The notes under the pieces were generated by a model. It did not search any database, had not been told where the DNA came from, and worked only from the letters and a program-made list of their open reading frames with translations. 64,000 bases of DNA from Natronorubrum bangense (GTDB taxonomy: Archaea; Halobacteriota; Halobacteria; Halobacteriales; Natrialbaceae), in contig NZ_CP031305.1 of NCBI RefSeq assembly GCF_004799645.1, forward strand, positions 2,418,001 to 2,482,000. The letters run 5' to 3'. Position 1 is the first letter of the stretch. Each line of letters starts with the position of its first letter. Of this stretch, positions 34,292-42,874 are shown in pieces. The position numbers and the translations under genes are program-made.

Positions 34292-34612
34292 ATGAATCCA
34301 TCTCACTCGAGGTCGACTCGAACGGTAGCGGCACAGCACGGGCAAGATCGCCTGATCGTCGATGTGGTCGAGGCGTTGGCCGAGGCAGATCGGCTTGACC
34401 CCTACGAGGTCGAGTACACCCTCTATGAGCACATCAACCCGGAGGTCCTGACACAGTTAGCTGGTGACGAAGGTAACACGTGGGAGTTTACCTTTGAGGT
34501 CGCCGACCACGAGGTGACGATCACAAGCGATGGCCAGCTGTTTGTCGACGGTGTTCTCTGTCGAACCGACCTGACACTGCATCAGTCGACGGCGACGTGT
34601 ACCTGCGGCTAA
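34292..34612 (+). CDS. HalOD1 output-domain protein
   Basis: 106 residues. After about 18 residues the protein is a single HalOD1 domain: LIVDVVEALAEADRLDPYEV, YEHINPEVLTQL, and the beta hairpin FEVADHEVTITSDGQLFVDG. HalOD1 is a small domain found alone or at the end of haloarchaeal signalling proteins; its molecular role is unknown. A Thr-rich CTCG end with two cysteines closes the protein. A leaderless start is supported by the TATA box. Confidence 0.78.
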   Translation: MNPSHSRSTRTVAAQHGQDRLIVDVVEALAEADRLDPYEVEYTLYEHINPEVLTQLAGDEGNTWEFTFEVADHEVTITSDGQLFVDGVLCRTDLTLHQSTATCTCG

Positions 34613-34650
34613 CACGTCAACCCGGCGCAGGCTGTGAGTCAGACGGCGAC

Positions 34651-34797
34651 TCACAGCAGCAGCGACAGGACTGCGAGGACGAGAAAGAGTACTACCAGCC
34701 ACTTGGCGATGGACATAGTGACACCTGCAACGCCGGTCGCGCCGAGTGCGCCGGCGATGATCGCGATCACGAAGAACACTATTGCGAGTTCTAACAT
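34651..34797 (-). CDS. DUF1328 small membrane protein
   Basis: 48 residues, two membrane helices ([18 protein letters not shown] and [18 protein letters not shown]) joined by a short loop with GVTMSIAK. This is the DUF1328 (YtjA-like) pattern, usually about 50-60 residues, seen in many bacteria and in haloarchaea; function unknown. ATG 34797 is preferred over an upstream in-frame ATG because the extra residues are basic and not part of the family. Confidence 0.75.
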   Translation of the reverse strand: MLELAIVFFVIAIIAGALGATGVAGVTMSIAKWLVVLFLVLAVLSLLL

Positions 34798-35084
34798 AGC
34801 TACTGTAAGACGCGTTCGACGGAAGTGAATTCGGCCTGAATACGCCAAATCGGATGCGCACTGGTCTGGCCGCGTGTTGTCACAACTGGTCCGATGGCGA
34901 CACGCAACGCAGGGCTGTCGTGTGAACAGGGCCGTTCAACCGCTGGTTGTCACCACATGGGCGCTGTCGGAGTGCGCACACGACCGTGGAGAACACCGTC
35001 GGAACTCTCTGCGGGTAACGCGAAGACGAGAACCAACTGCGTGTTCACCTGCTGTAACGCTCGTTGTCTGTCGGCCGTGGCTCG
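34798..35084. other. Intergenic, nothing recognised
   Basis: 287 bases between DUF1328 and the winged-helix gene. Frames on both strands are Arg-rich and do not look like coding DNA of this genome. Confidence 0.5.
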
Positions 35085-35474
35085 TCACTCGCTGAGATGT
35101 GATCGGTACCCTTTCGGTTCGAATCCACGCCGACAGATAACTCGTTTCCGGCCGACAGAGATCGCACTGATCTGTCCGTCGTCTTCCATCCCGTTGATGA
35201 CCTCCGCCAGATGCTCGTCCGACCAGCCAGTTGCTTCTCGAACAGTCGACTGATCGACACGGCCGCCACGTTTGACCAACAGCCTGAGAATTTTGTCCTC
35301 GTCCGGCAGGTCCTGTTCATCGACACCGTACTCGATCTCCTCTGCATAACTCAGTGTTTCGTCACCGGTTTCGTCGTCTGACTTCTCGGCCGTGGACTCG
35401 TCGTCCGCCGCTTCGTCCGTCGACTCCGACGACCAGAGAGACGAAAGCCGGGCCCAGAGTGCATTGAATACCAT
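35085..35474 (-). CDS. Winged-helix protein with amphipathic N-terminus and acidic linker
   Basis: 129 residues. FNALWARLSSLWSS at the start is an amphipathic helix that may touch the membrane. Residues 15-50 are almost all acidic, Ser and Thr. From about 56 a winged helix follows: DEDKILRLLVKRGGRVDQST, VREATGWSDEHLAEVINGME and the wing ISAISVGRKRVICRRG. Haloarchaea have many such single winged-helix proteins linked to membrane regulators. Its own gene is monocistronic. Confidence 0.7.
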   Translation of the reverse strand: MVFNALWARLSSLWSSESTDEAADDESTAEKSDDETGDETLSYAEEIEYGVDEQDLPDEDKILRLLVKRGGRVDQSTVREATGWSDEHLAEVINGMEDDGQISAISVGRKRVICRRGFEPKGYRSHLSE

Positions 35475-35676
35475 TGTTGATCACTTTCCGTCGAAACGAT
35501 CGCTACTCGAACGCGTCTCTACGTTAATTTCGTGTTTCATATATTATCTATCCCTGTCGCTGGCGGTTACGGTATGAGTATCGTAATGCTTCTGTCGGCG
35601 AATAGCGACGGCCTTGCGACCCGCAAGTCAGTTATCACATCACCGATTCGACACACGCGGTGAGTCGGTATCGCGC

Positions 35677-35907
35677 TCACGATCGATCACGCATCTGATG
35701 GACGCCCTCGTCGACGGTAGACGCGTCTTTACGTGTGGTAACGACGACGTCGCTGTCGACTCGACCACCGAAGACGCCGTTGACACCGGTTGCAGGTGTA
35801 ACTGCCTCGAGGTGGTCGCCAATCGCCGACAGGCGCGCGTACTGGTGTCTCTCGGTCTGCTCGAGAGACCCACACGACACGCAGTGTTCGAGTTCGACGC
35901 TCGTCAT
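35677..35907 (-). CDS. Small protein with a CVSCG motif, uncertain
   Basis: 76 residues from ATG 35907. Starts TSVELEHCVSCGSLEQTERH and has one CxxC pair; the rest (GDHLEAVTPATGVNGVFGGR, VDSDVVVTTRKDASTVDE) is plain. One CxxC knuckle alone could bind zinc only as a dimer. Not recognised. It is weakly supported: acidic enough for the genome, no clear promoter. A shorter or no gene is possible. Confidence 0.4.
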   Translation of the reverse strand: MTSVELEHCVSCGSLEQTERHQYARLSAIGDHLEAVTPATGVNGVFGGRVDSDVVVTTRKDASTVDEGVHQMRDRS

Positions 35908-35980
35908 AGCTGAGGATTCACCATCCCAATACAAATCAGTTCGGTCGCGAATTCCGTTCTCGTGTCGATGAACAAGCAGC

Positions 35981-36778
35981 TTAGTGCTCGACGGCCGCCG
36001 GATACGTTTCTGCGAGTGCAGTCAGTGCCTCGTGATGGTTCGTCGAGTGGGGTGCTGTAAGCGGAGAGACGCTGATCCGTCCCTCGACGACGGCCCGACG
36101 ATCAGTCCCGTCGGGGTCGGGCAGCGTTTCGGGATCCATCTGTTCCCAGACGCGGTCCTTGAGATGCACCCGATTCCCGTCGCGTTCGGCGTCCATCTCG
36201 TAGCGTTTCGAGGGTCGCGTAACCTCGAAGGGAGCGGGCTCGCCGTCGGCAAGCGGGACGTTGACGTTGAGATACGCGGCATGATCGAAGACGCCAGCTC
36301 CGAGGGCGTGGTCGACGAGATAGCTCGTCACGCGAGTGGCTTCGGCATAATCGTCGACGCCGAGATCGATATCGCGCAGCGACGTCCCGGGGGCGGGAAC
36401 GTACATTGAGGTGGCGATAGCAGGGACGTCGAAAAAGGCTGCTTCGACGGCGGCGCTGATCGTCCCCGACCGGCCAAGGACGTACTCGCCCAGATTCGCC
36501 CCCTTGTTACAGCCCGCGACGACGATATCCGGAACCGGGCCGAGTTCGGCCAACCCAGCGACGACGCAGTCGGCGGGTGTCCCGTGGACGGCATACCCCA
36601 GCTCGTGGTCGCTGACGTCAACCTCGTGAGAGATCGAGCGCCCGCAGGCGCTGTGGTCGTTTGCGGGAGCGACGACGGTTACGTTGGCGTGTTCAGAGAG
36701 CACATCGTGTAACGCCCGGATGCCGGTACTGTCGATCCCGTCGTCGTTCGTCAGCAGGATCTCGAGGGGGTCGCTCAT
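35981..36778 (-). CDS. surE: 5'-nucleotidase SurE
   Basis: 265 residues. SurE is a divalent-metal phosphatase acting on nucleoside monophosphates and short polyphosphates. The N-terminal LLTNDDGIDSTGIRAL holds the paired catalytic Asp, APANDHSACGRSISHE the Ser loop, and VVAGCNKGANLGEYVLGRSGT the Asn-rich site (with Cys in place of the usual Ser-Gly-Ile-Asn). It marks the return to core chromosome after the accessory stretch. Starts 118 bases from the methyltransferase stop. Confidence 0.92.
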   Translation of the reverse strand: MSDPLEILLTNDDGIDSTGIRALHDVLSEHANVTVVAPANDHSACGRSISHEVDVSDHELGYAVHGTPADCVVAGLAELGPVPDIVVAGCNKGANLGEYVLGRSGTISAAVEAAFFDVPAIATSMYVPAPGTSLRDIDLGVDDYAEATRVTSYLVDHALGAGVFDHAAYLNVNVPLADGEPAPFEVTRPSKRYEMDAERDGNRVHLKDRVWEQMDPETLPDPDGTDRRAVVEGRISVSPLTAPHSTNHHEALTALAETYPAAVEH

Positions 36779-36898
36779 ATCACCGGGTTGGTGTCTAGTG
36801 CGAAAAGCCCACCGCTTTTGGGAGTCAGCGGTCCGAAAACTGGGCCGTGATCGTCGAACGACGTCGGCAATGTGACGACCGGGTGAGTTGAGGTGGCG

Positions 36899-38449
36899 TC
36901 AGCCGAGCTGGTCGACGATCGTGTTCTCGTCGACGACCAGATTGTACGCCCCTTCGTCGTCGTTCCAGAGGGCGAGAATCTGTTCGAACGAACAGAGGTC
37001 GCCGTAATCGGCCTCGAGGAGCGGTCGATTGAGCTCGGTTTCGTTCGTCAGCACGGCGTAGTGGTCGATCGCCTCGCTCCCGTCGCTGATCTTGAACAGT
37101 GGGTTCGACCTGCCAGACCGCCCGCTGTAGTCGTCATCGCTCTCGCTTAGCGAGCGGCTGAGCTTCGCCGCGACGATGTCGATCCGGTTGGTGACGTGGC
37201 GTTCCATCTCGGCCATCGTCGCCCAGTCGCTGGTCTCGAGTGCGACGTCGAACCGTCGCTGGCCATCGAGACGTAGCTGCGAGTAGGAGAACTGGACGTC
37301 GACGTTGACGAACTCGCCGGGGGCGTGCTCGTCGTCGCCTTCTGGCGTCGCCGCGTCGAGTTTGCGCTGGAAGCGCGGCACCTCGAGGTCGGGGCGGACA
37401 TCGAACGACCAGCCGCGGTCGGTGGGTCGCTTGCCGGACCAGAGCCGAACCGTGGGGCCGTAGACGGTTACCCGTCTATGCCGGCCGTCGGCGTCGTCGC
37501 TGTCGGCGAGCCCCAGTTCGTCGGGTTCCCACAACCGCTCGTCCTCGAGGTCGCGTTCGACCGCGCGAAGTCCGACGCTGGTGTTTTTGTCGGCGGGAGC
37601 CATCGCGAGGGCCGTCCCGTCCGGCGCGAGCAGTTCGAGCGCCGAGCGGAGCACGGCCGTCGGGTCGTCGACCTCGCTCAACACGTTACAGGCGAGGATG
37701 AGGTCGAAGCCGTCGTCGGGGGCCGTCGGATCGAAGCCGTCGCTGTTGTCGTCGGTGACGGCAGCCGGATCGAACGCTTCTGCGGTCGTCCGGTGGATCG
37801 TCGAGTGAACGTTTTGTCCTGTCTCGTCGAGGAGTTCCTCGAGGATGTCCGCGGCGGCGCTGGGTTCGACGGCGTGGTACTCGAGCAAGGAGTCGTCGGG
37901 GAGGTATTCACAGAGCCCGAGCGCTGGCCCGCCGACGCCAGCGCCGATGTCGAGGACGCGCATGCTGCGATCTAACAGCCCGCGCTCGGCGAGGTCGTCC
38001 AGCGTGTACTGGACGGCGGCGTAGTAGCCCGGCAGGTGGTAGATCGCGTAGCCCGCAGCGACGTCGTCGTCGTACTCGACCGGTCGCCCCTCGAGATAGT
38101 GAGATTTGAATCGGCGGACGGTCGACCGGAGGAGGTCGCCGGTTGCGTCTTCGTGCCAGTTGACGCCGTAGCGGTCGGCCAACAGGTCATCGAGTCGGCG
38201 TTCGTACGTCGTGGGGAGCTGTCGAACGGGCCCGTGACGTGGTGACACCGGCTCGTCCGAAACGGGGACGAACGTGCCGTCGTCGCGCTCGAGCAAGCCG
38301 AGATCGACCGCCATCTCTCGGAGATGCTGGCGAACGACTGCCGGGTGAGGCGAGCCTTCGATGTAGTCACAGATCTCCTCGGGGTCGATCGGTCTGACGT
38401 TGCGGAGATATTTGGCGTTCGAGCGGACGGCGTCGCGGTGATCACTCAT
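36899..38449 (-). CDS. Rsm22-like SAM-dependent methyltransferase
   Basis: 516 residues. The Rossmann core starts at MRVLDIGAGVGGPALGLCEY (SAM motif I) and goes on through LEYHAVEPS and DLILACNVLSEVDDPTAVL. The GYYAAVQYTLDDLA stretch ahead of it and the long C-terminal half fit the Rsm22/mitoribosome methyltransferase-like group, which is thought to act on small-subunit rRNA. The four cysteines that bind an Fe-S cluster in the mitochondrial forms are not seen. The N-terminal 70 residues resemble a winged helix. It overlaps tyrA by 4 bases (ATGA). Rsm22 is a family-level guess; the methyltransferase fold itself is clear. Confidence 0.7.
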   Translation of the reverse strand: MSDHRDAVRSNAKYLRNVRPIDPEEICDYIEGSPHPAVVRQHLREMAVDLGLLERDDGTFVPVSDEPVSPRHGPVRQLPTTYERRLDDLLADRYGVNWHEDATGDLLRSTVRRFKSHYLEGRPVEYDDDVAAGYAIYHLPGYYAAVQYTLDDLAERGLLDRSMRVLDIGAGVGGPALGLCEYLPDDSLLEYHAVEPSAAADILEELLDETGQNVHSTIHRTTAEAFDPAAVTDDNSDGFDPTAPDDGFDLILACNVLSEVDDPTAVLRSALELLAPDGTALAMAPADKNTSVGLRAVERDLEDERLWEPDELGLADSDDADGRHRRVTVYGPTVRLWSGKRPTDRGWSFDVRPDLEVPRFQRKLDAATPEGDDEHAPGEFVNVDVQFSYSQLRLDGQRRFDVALETSDWATMAEMERHVTNRIDIVAAKLSRSLSESDDDYSGRSGRSNPLFKISDGSEAIDHYAVLTNETELNRPLLEADYGDLCSFEQILALWNDDEGAYNLVVDENTIVDQLG

Positions 38450-39300
38450 TCAGTAGGTCCTCCATCTGTCTCGTCGGCAACGGGTTCTCGGTCCATGGTA
38501 CCGGCGTCGCGACGGGTCCTCACATGGTCGCTCTCGCAGTCGTCAGCGGTGTGGTCCTCGCCGTGCCACTGTTGGGCAGCGTCTCGGTACAGCGACTCGA
38601 GTGTCGCCGGGTCGGCGTCGGCGATCGCCGATGCGGCGTCGGCGACCCTGTCGGCTCCATCGAACGTCTGCTGGATATCAGCGTAGACACGCGGCGTCCC
38701 GCCGGTTACTTGCTTGGTTAGCTGCCGGAGTCCCTGATAAATCGGTGTCTCGAATCCGTCCGGCACCGACTCGGCAGCGAGGGCAAACGAGAGTACGGCT
38801 GCGTGGGTTGCCGCCTGTACCGTCTCCATCGCCTCGTCGTGTTCGGTTGCCGTCGTCTCGAGGGGGTCGTTACCACGCGCGACGAGCGACTCGAGCAGCG
38901 CATCGATCGTTGGACCTGGCTTGTCGCTGGCGACAGCGATCGATCCGGGGGCCCGCTCGGGGGCAAACAGCGGGTGAAAACTCGCTCGCTCGAGCGCCGG
39001 TGCGTGGGTCGCCATCGCCTCGAGCGGTGGTTCCATCACGCCCGAGACGTCGACGATTGCGCGTTCGGCCCGGCCAGCGTGGTCGGCGATCGCTTCGACG
39101 ACGTGACCAATCGGGACAGCGATACAGACGACGTCGTAGCTCTCAGTCCCCTCGAGATCGGTGGTTTCGGCGTCGTCTCCAACTGCACCGGCGGCTGCGA
39201 CGGCAGCGTCTTTGTCCACGTCGGCGAACGTGACCGTGGCGTCCGTGGCCTGACCGAACCACGTCCCCATCTCGCCCGCGCCGACGATCAGTACGTCCAT
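38446..39300 (-). CDS. tyrA: Prephenate dehydrogenase
   Basis: 284 residues. TyrA oxidises prephenate with NAD(P) on the way to tyrosine. MDVLIVGAGEMGTWFG is the dinucleotide-binding loop, IAVPIGHVVEAI and DVSGVMEPPLEAM follow, and ASFHPLFAPERAPG carries the catalytic histidine. The C-terminal part is helical, with an acidic tail of 40 residues. ATG 39300 matches the family; two residues upstream are optional. It begins the tyrA-methyltransferase pair. aroA and aroC lie 5-8 kb away on the other strand. Confidence 0.9.
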   Translation of the reverse strand: MDVLIVGAGEMGTWFGQATDATVTFADVDKDAAVAAAGAVGDDAETTDLEGTESYDVVCIAVPIGHVVEAIADHAGRAERAIVDVSGVMEPPLEAMATHAPALERASFHPLFAPERAPGSIAVASDKPGPTIDALLESLVARGNDPLETTATEHDEAMETVQAATHAAVLSFALAAESVPDGFETPIYQGLRQLTKQVTGGTPRVYADIQQTFDGADRVADAASAIADADPATLESLYRDAAQQWHGEDHTADDCESDHVRTRRDAGTMDREPVADETDGGPTE

Positions 39301-39438
39301 CGACGCCACCTACCTCCCGACGTTGCAAAAGCCGTTCGATCGATCGTCTCGCGGGACCGTCTGCTCGCATGAGATGTCGGCGACGAGGCAAACACCTCTC
39401 TCGAATGAGAACGATCGTGGTTATTGATATCATCACCC

Positions 39439-39448
39439 AATATCTAAG
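39439..39448 (+). promoter_or_regulatory. TATA box of the GNAT gene
   Basis: AATATCTAAG, 24-33 bases before ATG 39472. Confidence 0.5.
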
Positions 39449-39471
39449 TCACTAGTCTGCATACGAGTCGT

Positions 39472-40203
39472 ATGGGAGCGACCGAACGGCCAACGTTTAC
39501 ATCAGACGCCAAGCGGCGTCTCTACGAGTACGTCGAGCGCAACGGGACCGTCAAGCGACACAAGCTCCTAGACGTCGTGTCGCTCTCGTCAGACGAGTTC
39601 CAGGCACATCTCGAGGGGTTGAAAGCCGACGGCTATCTGCAAGAAGAGGGCGGAACGCTTCAGATCGCACTCGAGTTCGGGGCGGTGACGAAACACGAGC
39701 GGGACGGTGTCGAGTTCGTCATCCGGCCGGGCCGACAGTCCGACTTCGATGGGCTCATCGAGACGATCCGGGACGTCACGTCGGAGGAGACGTACGTCGT
39801 CGCAGAGACCATCGCCGAGGAACTGCTCTATGAAGACACCGTCACGAGACACAACACCGTCAAATCCAGAGTGTTCTTCGTCGCGACGATTGACGGGGAG
39901 GTCGTCGGCTGGACCCATCTCGATCTGCCACAGATCGAACAGATGCACGGCACTGCCCAGCAGACAGTCGGCGTCCGCGAGGCCCACCGCGGCCACGGGA
40001 TCGGCAGCAAACTCCTGAGTCGCGGCCTCGAGTGGGCCGAAGCCAACGGCTACCGGAAACTGTACAACAGCGTGCCGATCACCAACGATCGTGCACTCGA
40101 GTTTCTGACCCATCACGGCTGGGATACCGAGGCGATCCGCCGAGATCACTACGCAATCGACGGCGAACTCGTCGATGAAGTGATGATGGCCCGCGAACTC
40201 TAA
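39472..40203 (+). CDS. GNAT acetyltransferase with N-terminal winged helix
   Basis: 243 residues. Residues 10-75 look like a winged helix (DAKRRLYEYVERNGTVKRHK, LSSDEFQAHLEGLKADGYLQ). Residues 80-240 are a GNAT domain: IRPGRQSDFDGLIETIRDV, the acetyl-CoA loop in VREAHRGHGIGSKLLSRGLE, and NSVPITNDRALEFLTHHGW. The enzyme would acetylate an amine, perhaps of a protein or metabolite; the target is unknown. The joined DNA-binding part suggests an acetyltransferase that also binds DNA or senses a partner. Confidence 0.82.
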   Translation: MGATERPTFTSDAKRRLYEYVERNGTVKRHKLLDVVSLSSDEFQAHLEGLKADGYLQEEGGTLQIALEFGAVTKHERDGVEFVIRPGRQSDFDGLIETIRDVTSEETYVVAETIAEELLYEDTVTRHNTVKSRVFFVATIDGEVVGWTHLDLPQIEQMHGTAQQTVGVREAHRGHGIGSKLLSRGLEWAEANGYRKLYNSVPITNDRALEFLTHHGWDTEAIRRDHYAIDGELVDEVMMAREL

Positions 40204-40293
40204 CACACACCGCCACACGTCGCCGTTTGCCAACGCCGGCAAGCGACACAGGCTGGGCCGAACTACTTGGGAGGGGAGCCCTGAGTAGCAGCT

Positions 40294-41331
40294 ATGACAC
40301 GGATCGGGATCGTCGGTGCTGGTGTCGCCGCCGCGGCCGCAGCGGACACGATCGAAACGACACACGAAGACGCGTCGATCACAGTCTTCGAGAAATCTCG
40401 CGGCCTCTGCGGTCGCGCGGCCACGCGACGCCGTGACGGCATCAGGTACGACTACGGCGCGAACTACGTCAAATCCGCCGACGACCGGGTAGTCGACCTG
40501 CTCACGGAGACGCTCGAGACCGATGGGCTCGTCGATATCACGGAGCCGGTCTGGACGTTCGACAGCGAGGGCAGCGTTTCTGCGGGCCGGGCTGCAGACG
40601 AGCACAAGTGGACCTACCGCACGGGGCTGACCCAAATCGCAAAACGGCTTTTCGGCCGCACCGACGCGACGATCCATCGCGAGACACGCATCGAAACGCT
40701 CCAGCGAGACGACGACGCGTGGCGTCTCGAGGACACTGATGGCGACCAGTGGGGCCCCTTCGACGTCGTGCTCTTGAACCCGCCAGCGCCACAGACGGCC
40801 GACCTGTTGCGGTCGGCCGAGTGGGACAGTGACCGACGCGGGCCGCTACTCGAGGCCGTCGACGCCGTCCCTTACCGAACGATCTGGACCGGTGTCTTGC
40901 ACTACCCGTTCGACCTCGAGGTGCCCTACTACGCGCTGGTCAACACGGACAAAGCCCACGAGATCGGTTGGATCTCACGCGAGGAGTGCAAGCCAGGTCA
41001 CGTCCCCGACGGCGAATCCCTGCTGATCGTTCAGGCCAACCACGAGTGGTCGGTCGACCACTACGACGCCGATCCCGACGCGAACCTCGAGGCGCTTGCG
41101 GAACTGAGTGCGGACGTACTGGATGACGAGCGCCTGCTCGAGCCGGACTGGACGGATCATCAGGGCTGGCGCTACGCTCAGCCTGAGGCCGCAGTCGACC
41201 GGGAGCCGCTCCGGGAAGCCGAAGCCGAGGGGCTGTACTGTCTCGGCGACTGGGTCGCCGGCGAGGCGCGAGTTCACGCTGCGTTGCGCAATGGGCTCGA
41301 GGTCGGCGAGCGTGTTGTGAGTGATGAGTAG
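40294..41331 (+). CDS. FAD-dependent oxidoreductase, renalase/amine-oxidase-like
   Basis: 345 residues. RIGIVGAGVAAAAAADTI is the FAD-binding loop and ITVFEKSRGLCGRAATRR the second half of the site, in the form seen in renalase-like and amine-oxidase-like proteins. DYGANYVKS and the C-terminal GLYCLGDWVAGEARVHAALRNG (closing FAD motif) are present. The substrate is unknown; it may act on NAD(P)H isomers as renalase does, or on amines. It stands alone, convergent with the M24 peptidase. Confidence 0.82.
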   Translation: MTRIGIVGAGVAAAAAADTIETTHEDASITVFEKSRGLCGRAATRRRDGIRYDYGANYVKSADDRVVDLLTETLETDGLVDITEPVWTFDSEGSVSAGRAADEHKWTYRTGLTQIAKRLFGRTDATIHRETRIETLQRDDDAWRLEDTDGDQWGPFDVVLLNPPAPQTADLLRSAEWDSDRRGPLLEAVDAVPYRTIWTGVLHYPFDLEVPYYALVNTDKAHEIGWISREECKPGHVPDGESLLIVQANHEWSVDHYDADPDANLEALAELSADVLDDERLLEPDWTDHQGWRYAQPEAAVDREPLREAEAEGLYCLGDWVAGEARVHAALRNGLEVGERVVSDE

Positions 41332-41530
41332 GACGTGGGCTGTCACGTCGGGCGACGACGAGCCACTGACTCGCCCACACCGGCACCACTGATTCCCACG
41401 TCCTCCCCAACCGATTCGCTCGCGCCGCTGTCGCTCGCTCATCCCTCGCACAGTGTCGGACCACGATTCGCTCGTCGCTCACCGTGGTCCAGCGCGCGCC
41501 ACCGCAGCAGTCAACGTCGAACCCGCTTCG

Positions 41531-41586
41531 TACTCGGCAGTTGGCTCGAGGCCCGCGCTACTCGGCAGTTGGCTCGAGGCCCACGC
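41531..41586. repeat. 28-bp tandem duplication over the M24 peptidase stop
   Basis: Copies at 41531-41558 and 41559-41586 differ at one base. The inner copy is the last nine codons and the stop of the peptidase gene; the outer copy repeats them downstream of the stop. Confidence 0.9.
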
Positions 41587-42745
41587 GGTAGTCGGTCAGG
41601 TTCTCGTAGCCGTCCTCGGTGACGACGACCAGATCCTCGATCCGGACACCGCCAACGTCGGGGTCGTAGAGGCCGGGTTCGATCGTGATCACGTGGCCGA
41701 CTTTGAGTTCCCCTCCAGCGGGCGAGACGCTCGGTGCCTCGTGGATATCGAGGCCGACGCCGTGGCCCGTGCCGTGGATAAAGCCGGTCTCGGCGCTGGG
41801 ATCGCTCCGCAGGGTGTCGTAGCCGGCGTCTTCGATCACATCACAGGCGACGTCGTGGACATCTGCGCCGGTGACACCCGCCTCGACGGCCTCGAGGGCG
41901 GCCTCGTAAGCCGCTTTGGTCACCTCATACCGTCGTCGGGCCTCCTCGCCCGGGTCGCCGCGGGCGAAGGTGCGGGTCATATCCGCGAAGTAGCCCGTCT
42001 CTTTGTCCCGCGGGAAGATGTCGACGACGATCAGTTCGTCAGCCTCGAGCGGCCCACTCCCTCGGTTGTGTGGGTCTGCGCCGTCGGCGCCGCAGGCGAC
42101 GATGGTGTCGTCGAGGCCACAGCCCTGGCGAAGCAGTGTCACCTCGATTTCGGTCTTGACACGTTCACTGGTGAGTGGCTCGCCGTCGTGGACGAGCACG
42201 CCGTCCTCGATGTCGGCAGTCGCGATCAGTGCCTCGGCGGTCGCCATTGCGGCCTCGTTGGCACGCTGGCTCGCCTGGATCTGCTCGCGTTCCCACTCGG
42301 TTTTCGTCGCCCGAACGCCTTCGATGATCCCCTCGGGTTCGACCGTGACCTCGAGGCCCTGTGCTCGCAACCCGTCCGCGGTTCCCGTCGGGAACGATCG
42401 CGGGACGGCGAGCGAGTCGACGCCGTGGTCGGCACAGAACGCCACGAGCATGCGACATTTCCCTTCGTAGGGGCCGTGGTCGGCGACGAGTTGCTGGTAG
42501 TCGTAGGCCGACCGGCGCGTCACCGAGTCGGCGCTCGCGTCTGCCTTCGCACGACCGTACTCAAGACCGGAGACGAGCAGGTGGACGCCCTCGGCCGTGA
42601 CGAGCGTCTGGTAGGGATCCGGTGCGGTGAAGCCGGAGACGTACCGCTGGTCCGAGTCGGTCCCGTCGGCGTCGATACAGTATCCGTCGATGGCTTCGGC
42701 CTCGAGATACTCGCGCAGCGACGAGAGGTCGACGTCTACGTTCAT
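41558..42745 (-). CDS. M24 family aminopeptidase (Xaa-Pro dipeptidase type)
   Basis: 395 residues. The C-terminal pita-bread domain has the dimetal ligands: ELIVVDIFPRDKETGYFADM (two Asp), FIHGTGHGVGLDIHEAPS (His), GHVITIEPGLYD (Glu) and GVRIEDLVVV (Glu). The N-terminal domain is of the creatinase type. It should cut X-Pro dipeptides or the N-terminus of proline-containing peptides. ATG 42745 (MNVDVDLSSLREYL) is preferred over an upstream in-frame start. Its last codons and stop lie in a tandem duplication. Confidence 0.9.
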   Translation of the reverse strand: MNVDVDLSSLREYLEAEAIDGYCIDADGTDSDQRYVSGFTAPDPYQTLVTAEGVHLLVSGLEYGRAKADASADSVTRRSAYDYQQLVADHGPYEGKCRMLVAFCADHGVDSLAVPRSFPTGTADGLRAQGLEVTVEPEGIIEGVRATKTEWEREQIQASQRANEAAMATAEALIATADIEDGVLVHDGEPLTSERVKTEIEVTLLRQGCGLDDTIVACGADGADPHNRGSGPLEADELIVVDIFPRDKETGYFADMTRTFARGDPGEEARRRYEVTKAAYEAALEAVEAGVTGADVHDVACDVIEDAGYDTLRSDPSAETGFIHGTGHGVGLDIHEAPSVSPAGGELKVGHVITIEPGLYDPDVGGVRIEDLVVVTEDGYENLTDYRVGLEPTAE

Positions 42746-42874
42746 GGGCGGGTGTCTAACGGGCGGCCACATATACTGTTCGCTGTCGTCGGTCACAGAG
42801 CCCAGTTCGAGGGCGGACACCATGGTTCGATTCAAACCCATATTCTTATCAACAAATGCGATTATCTGGCGTAC

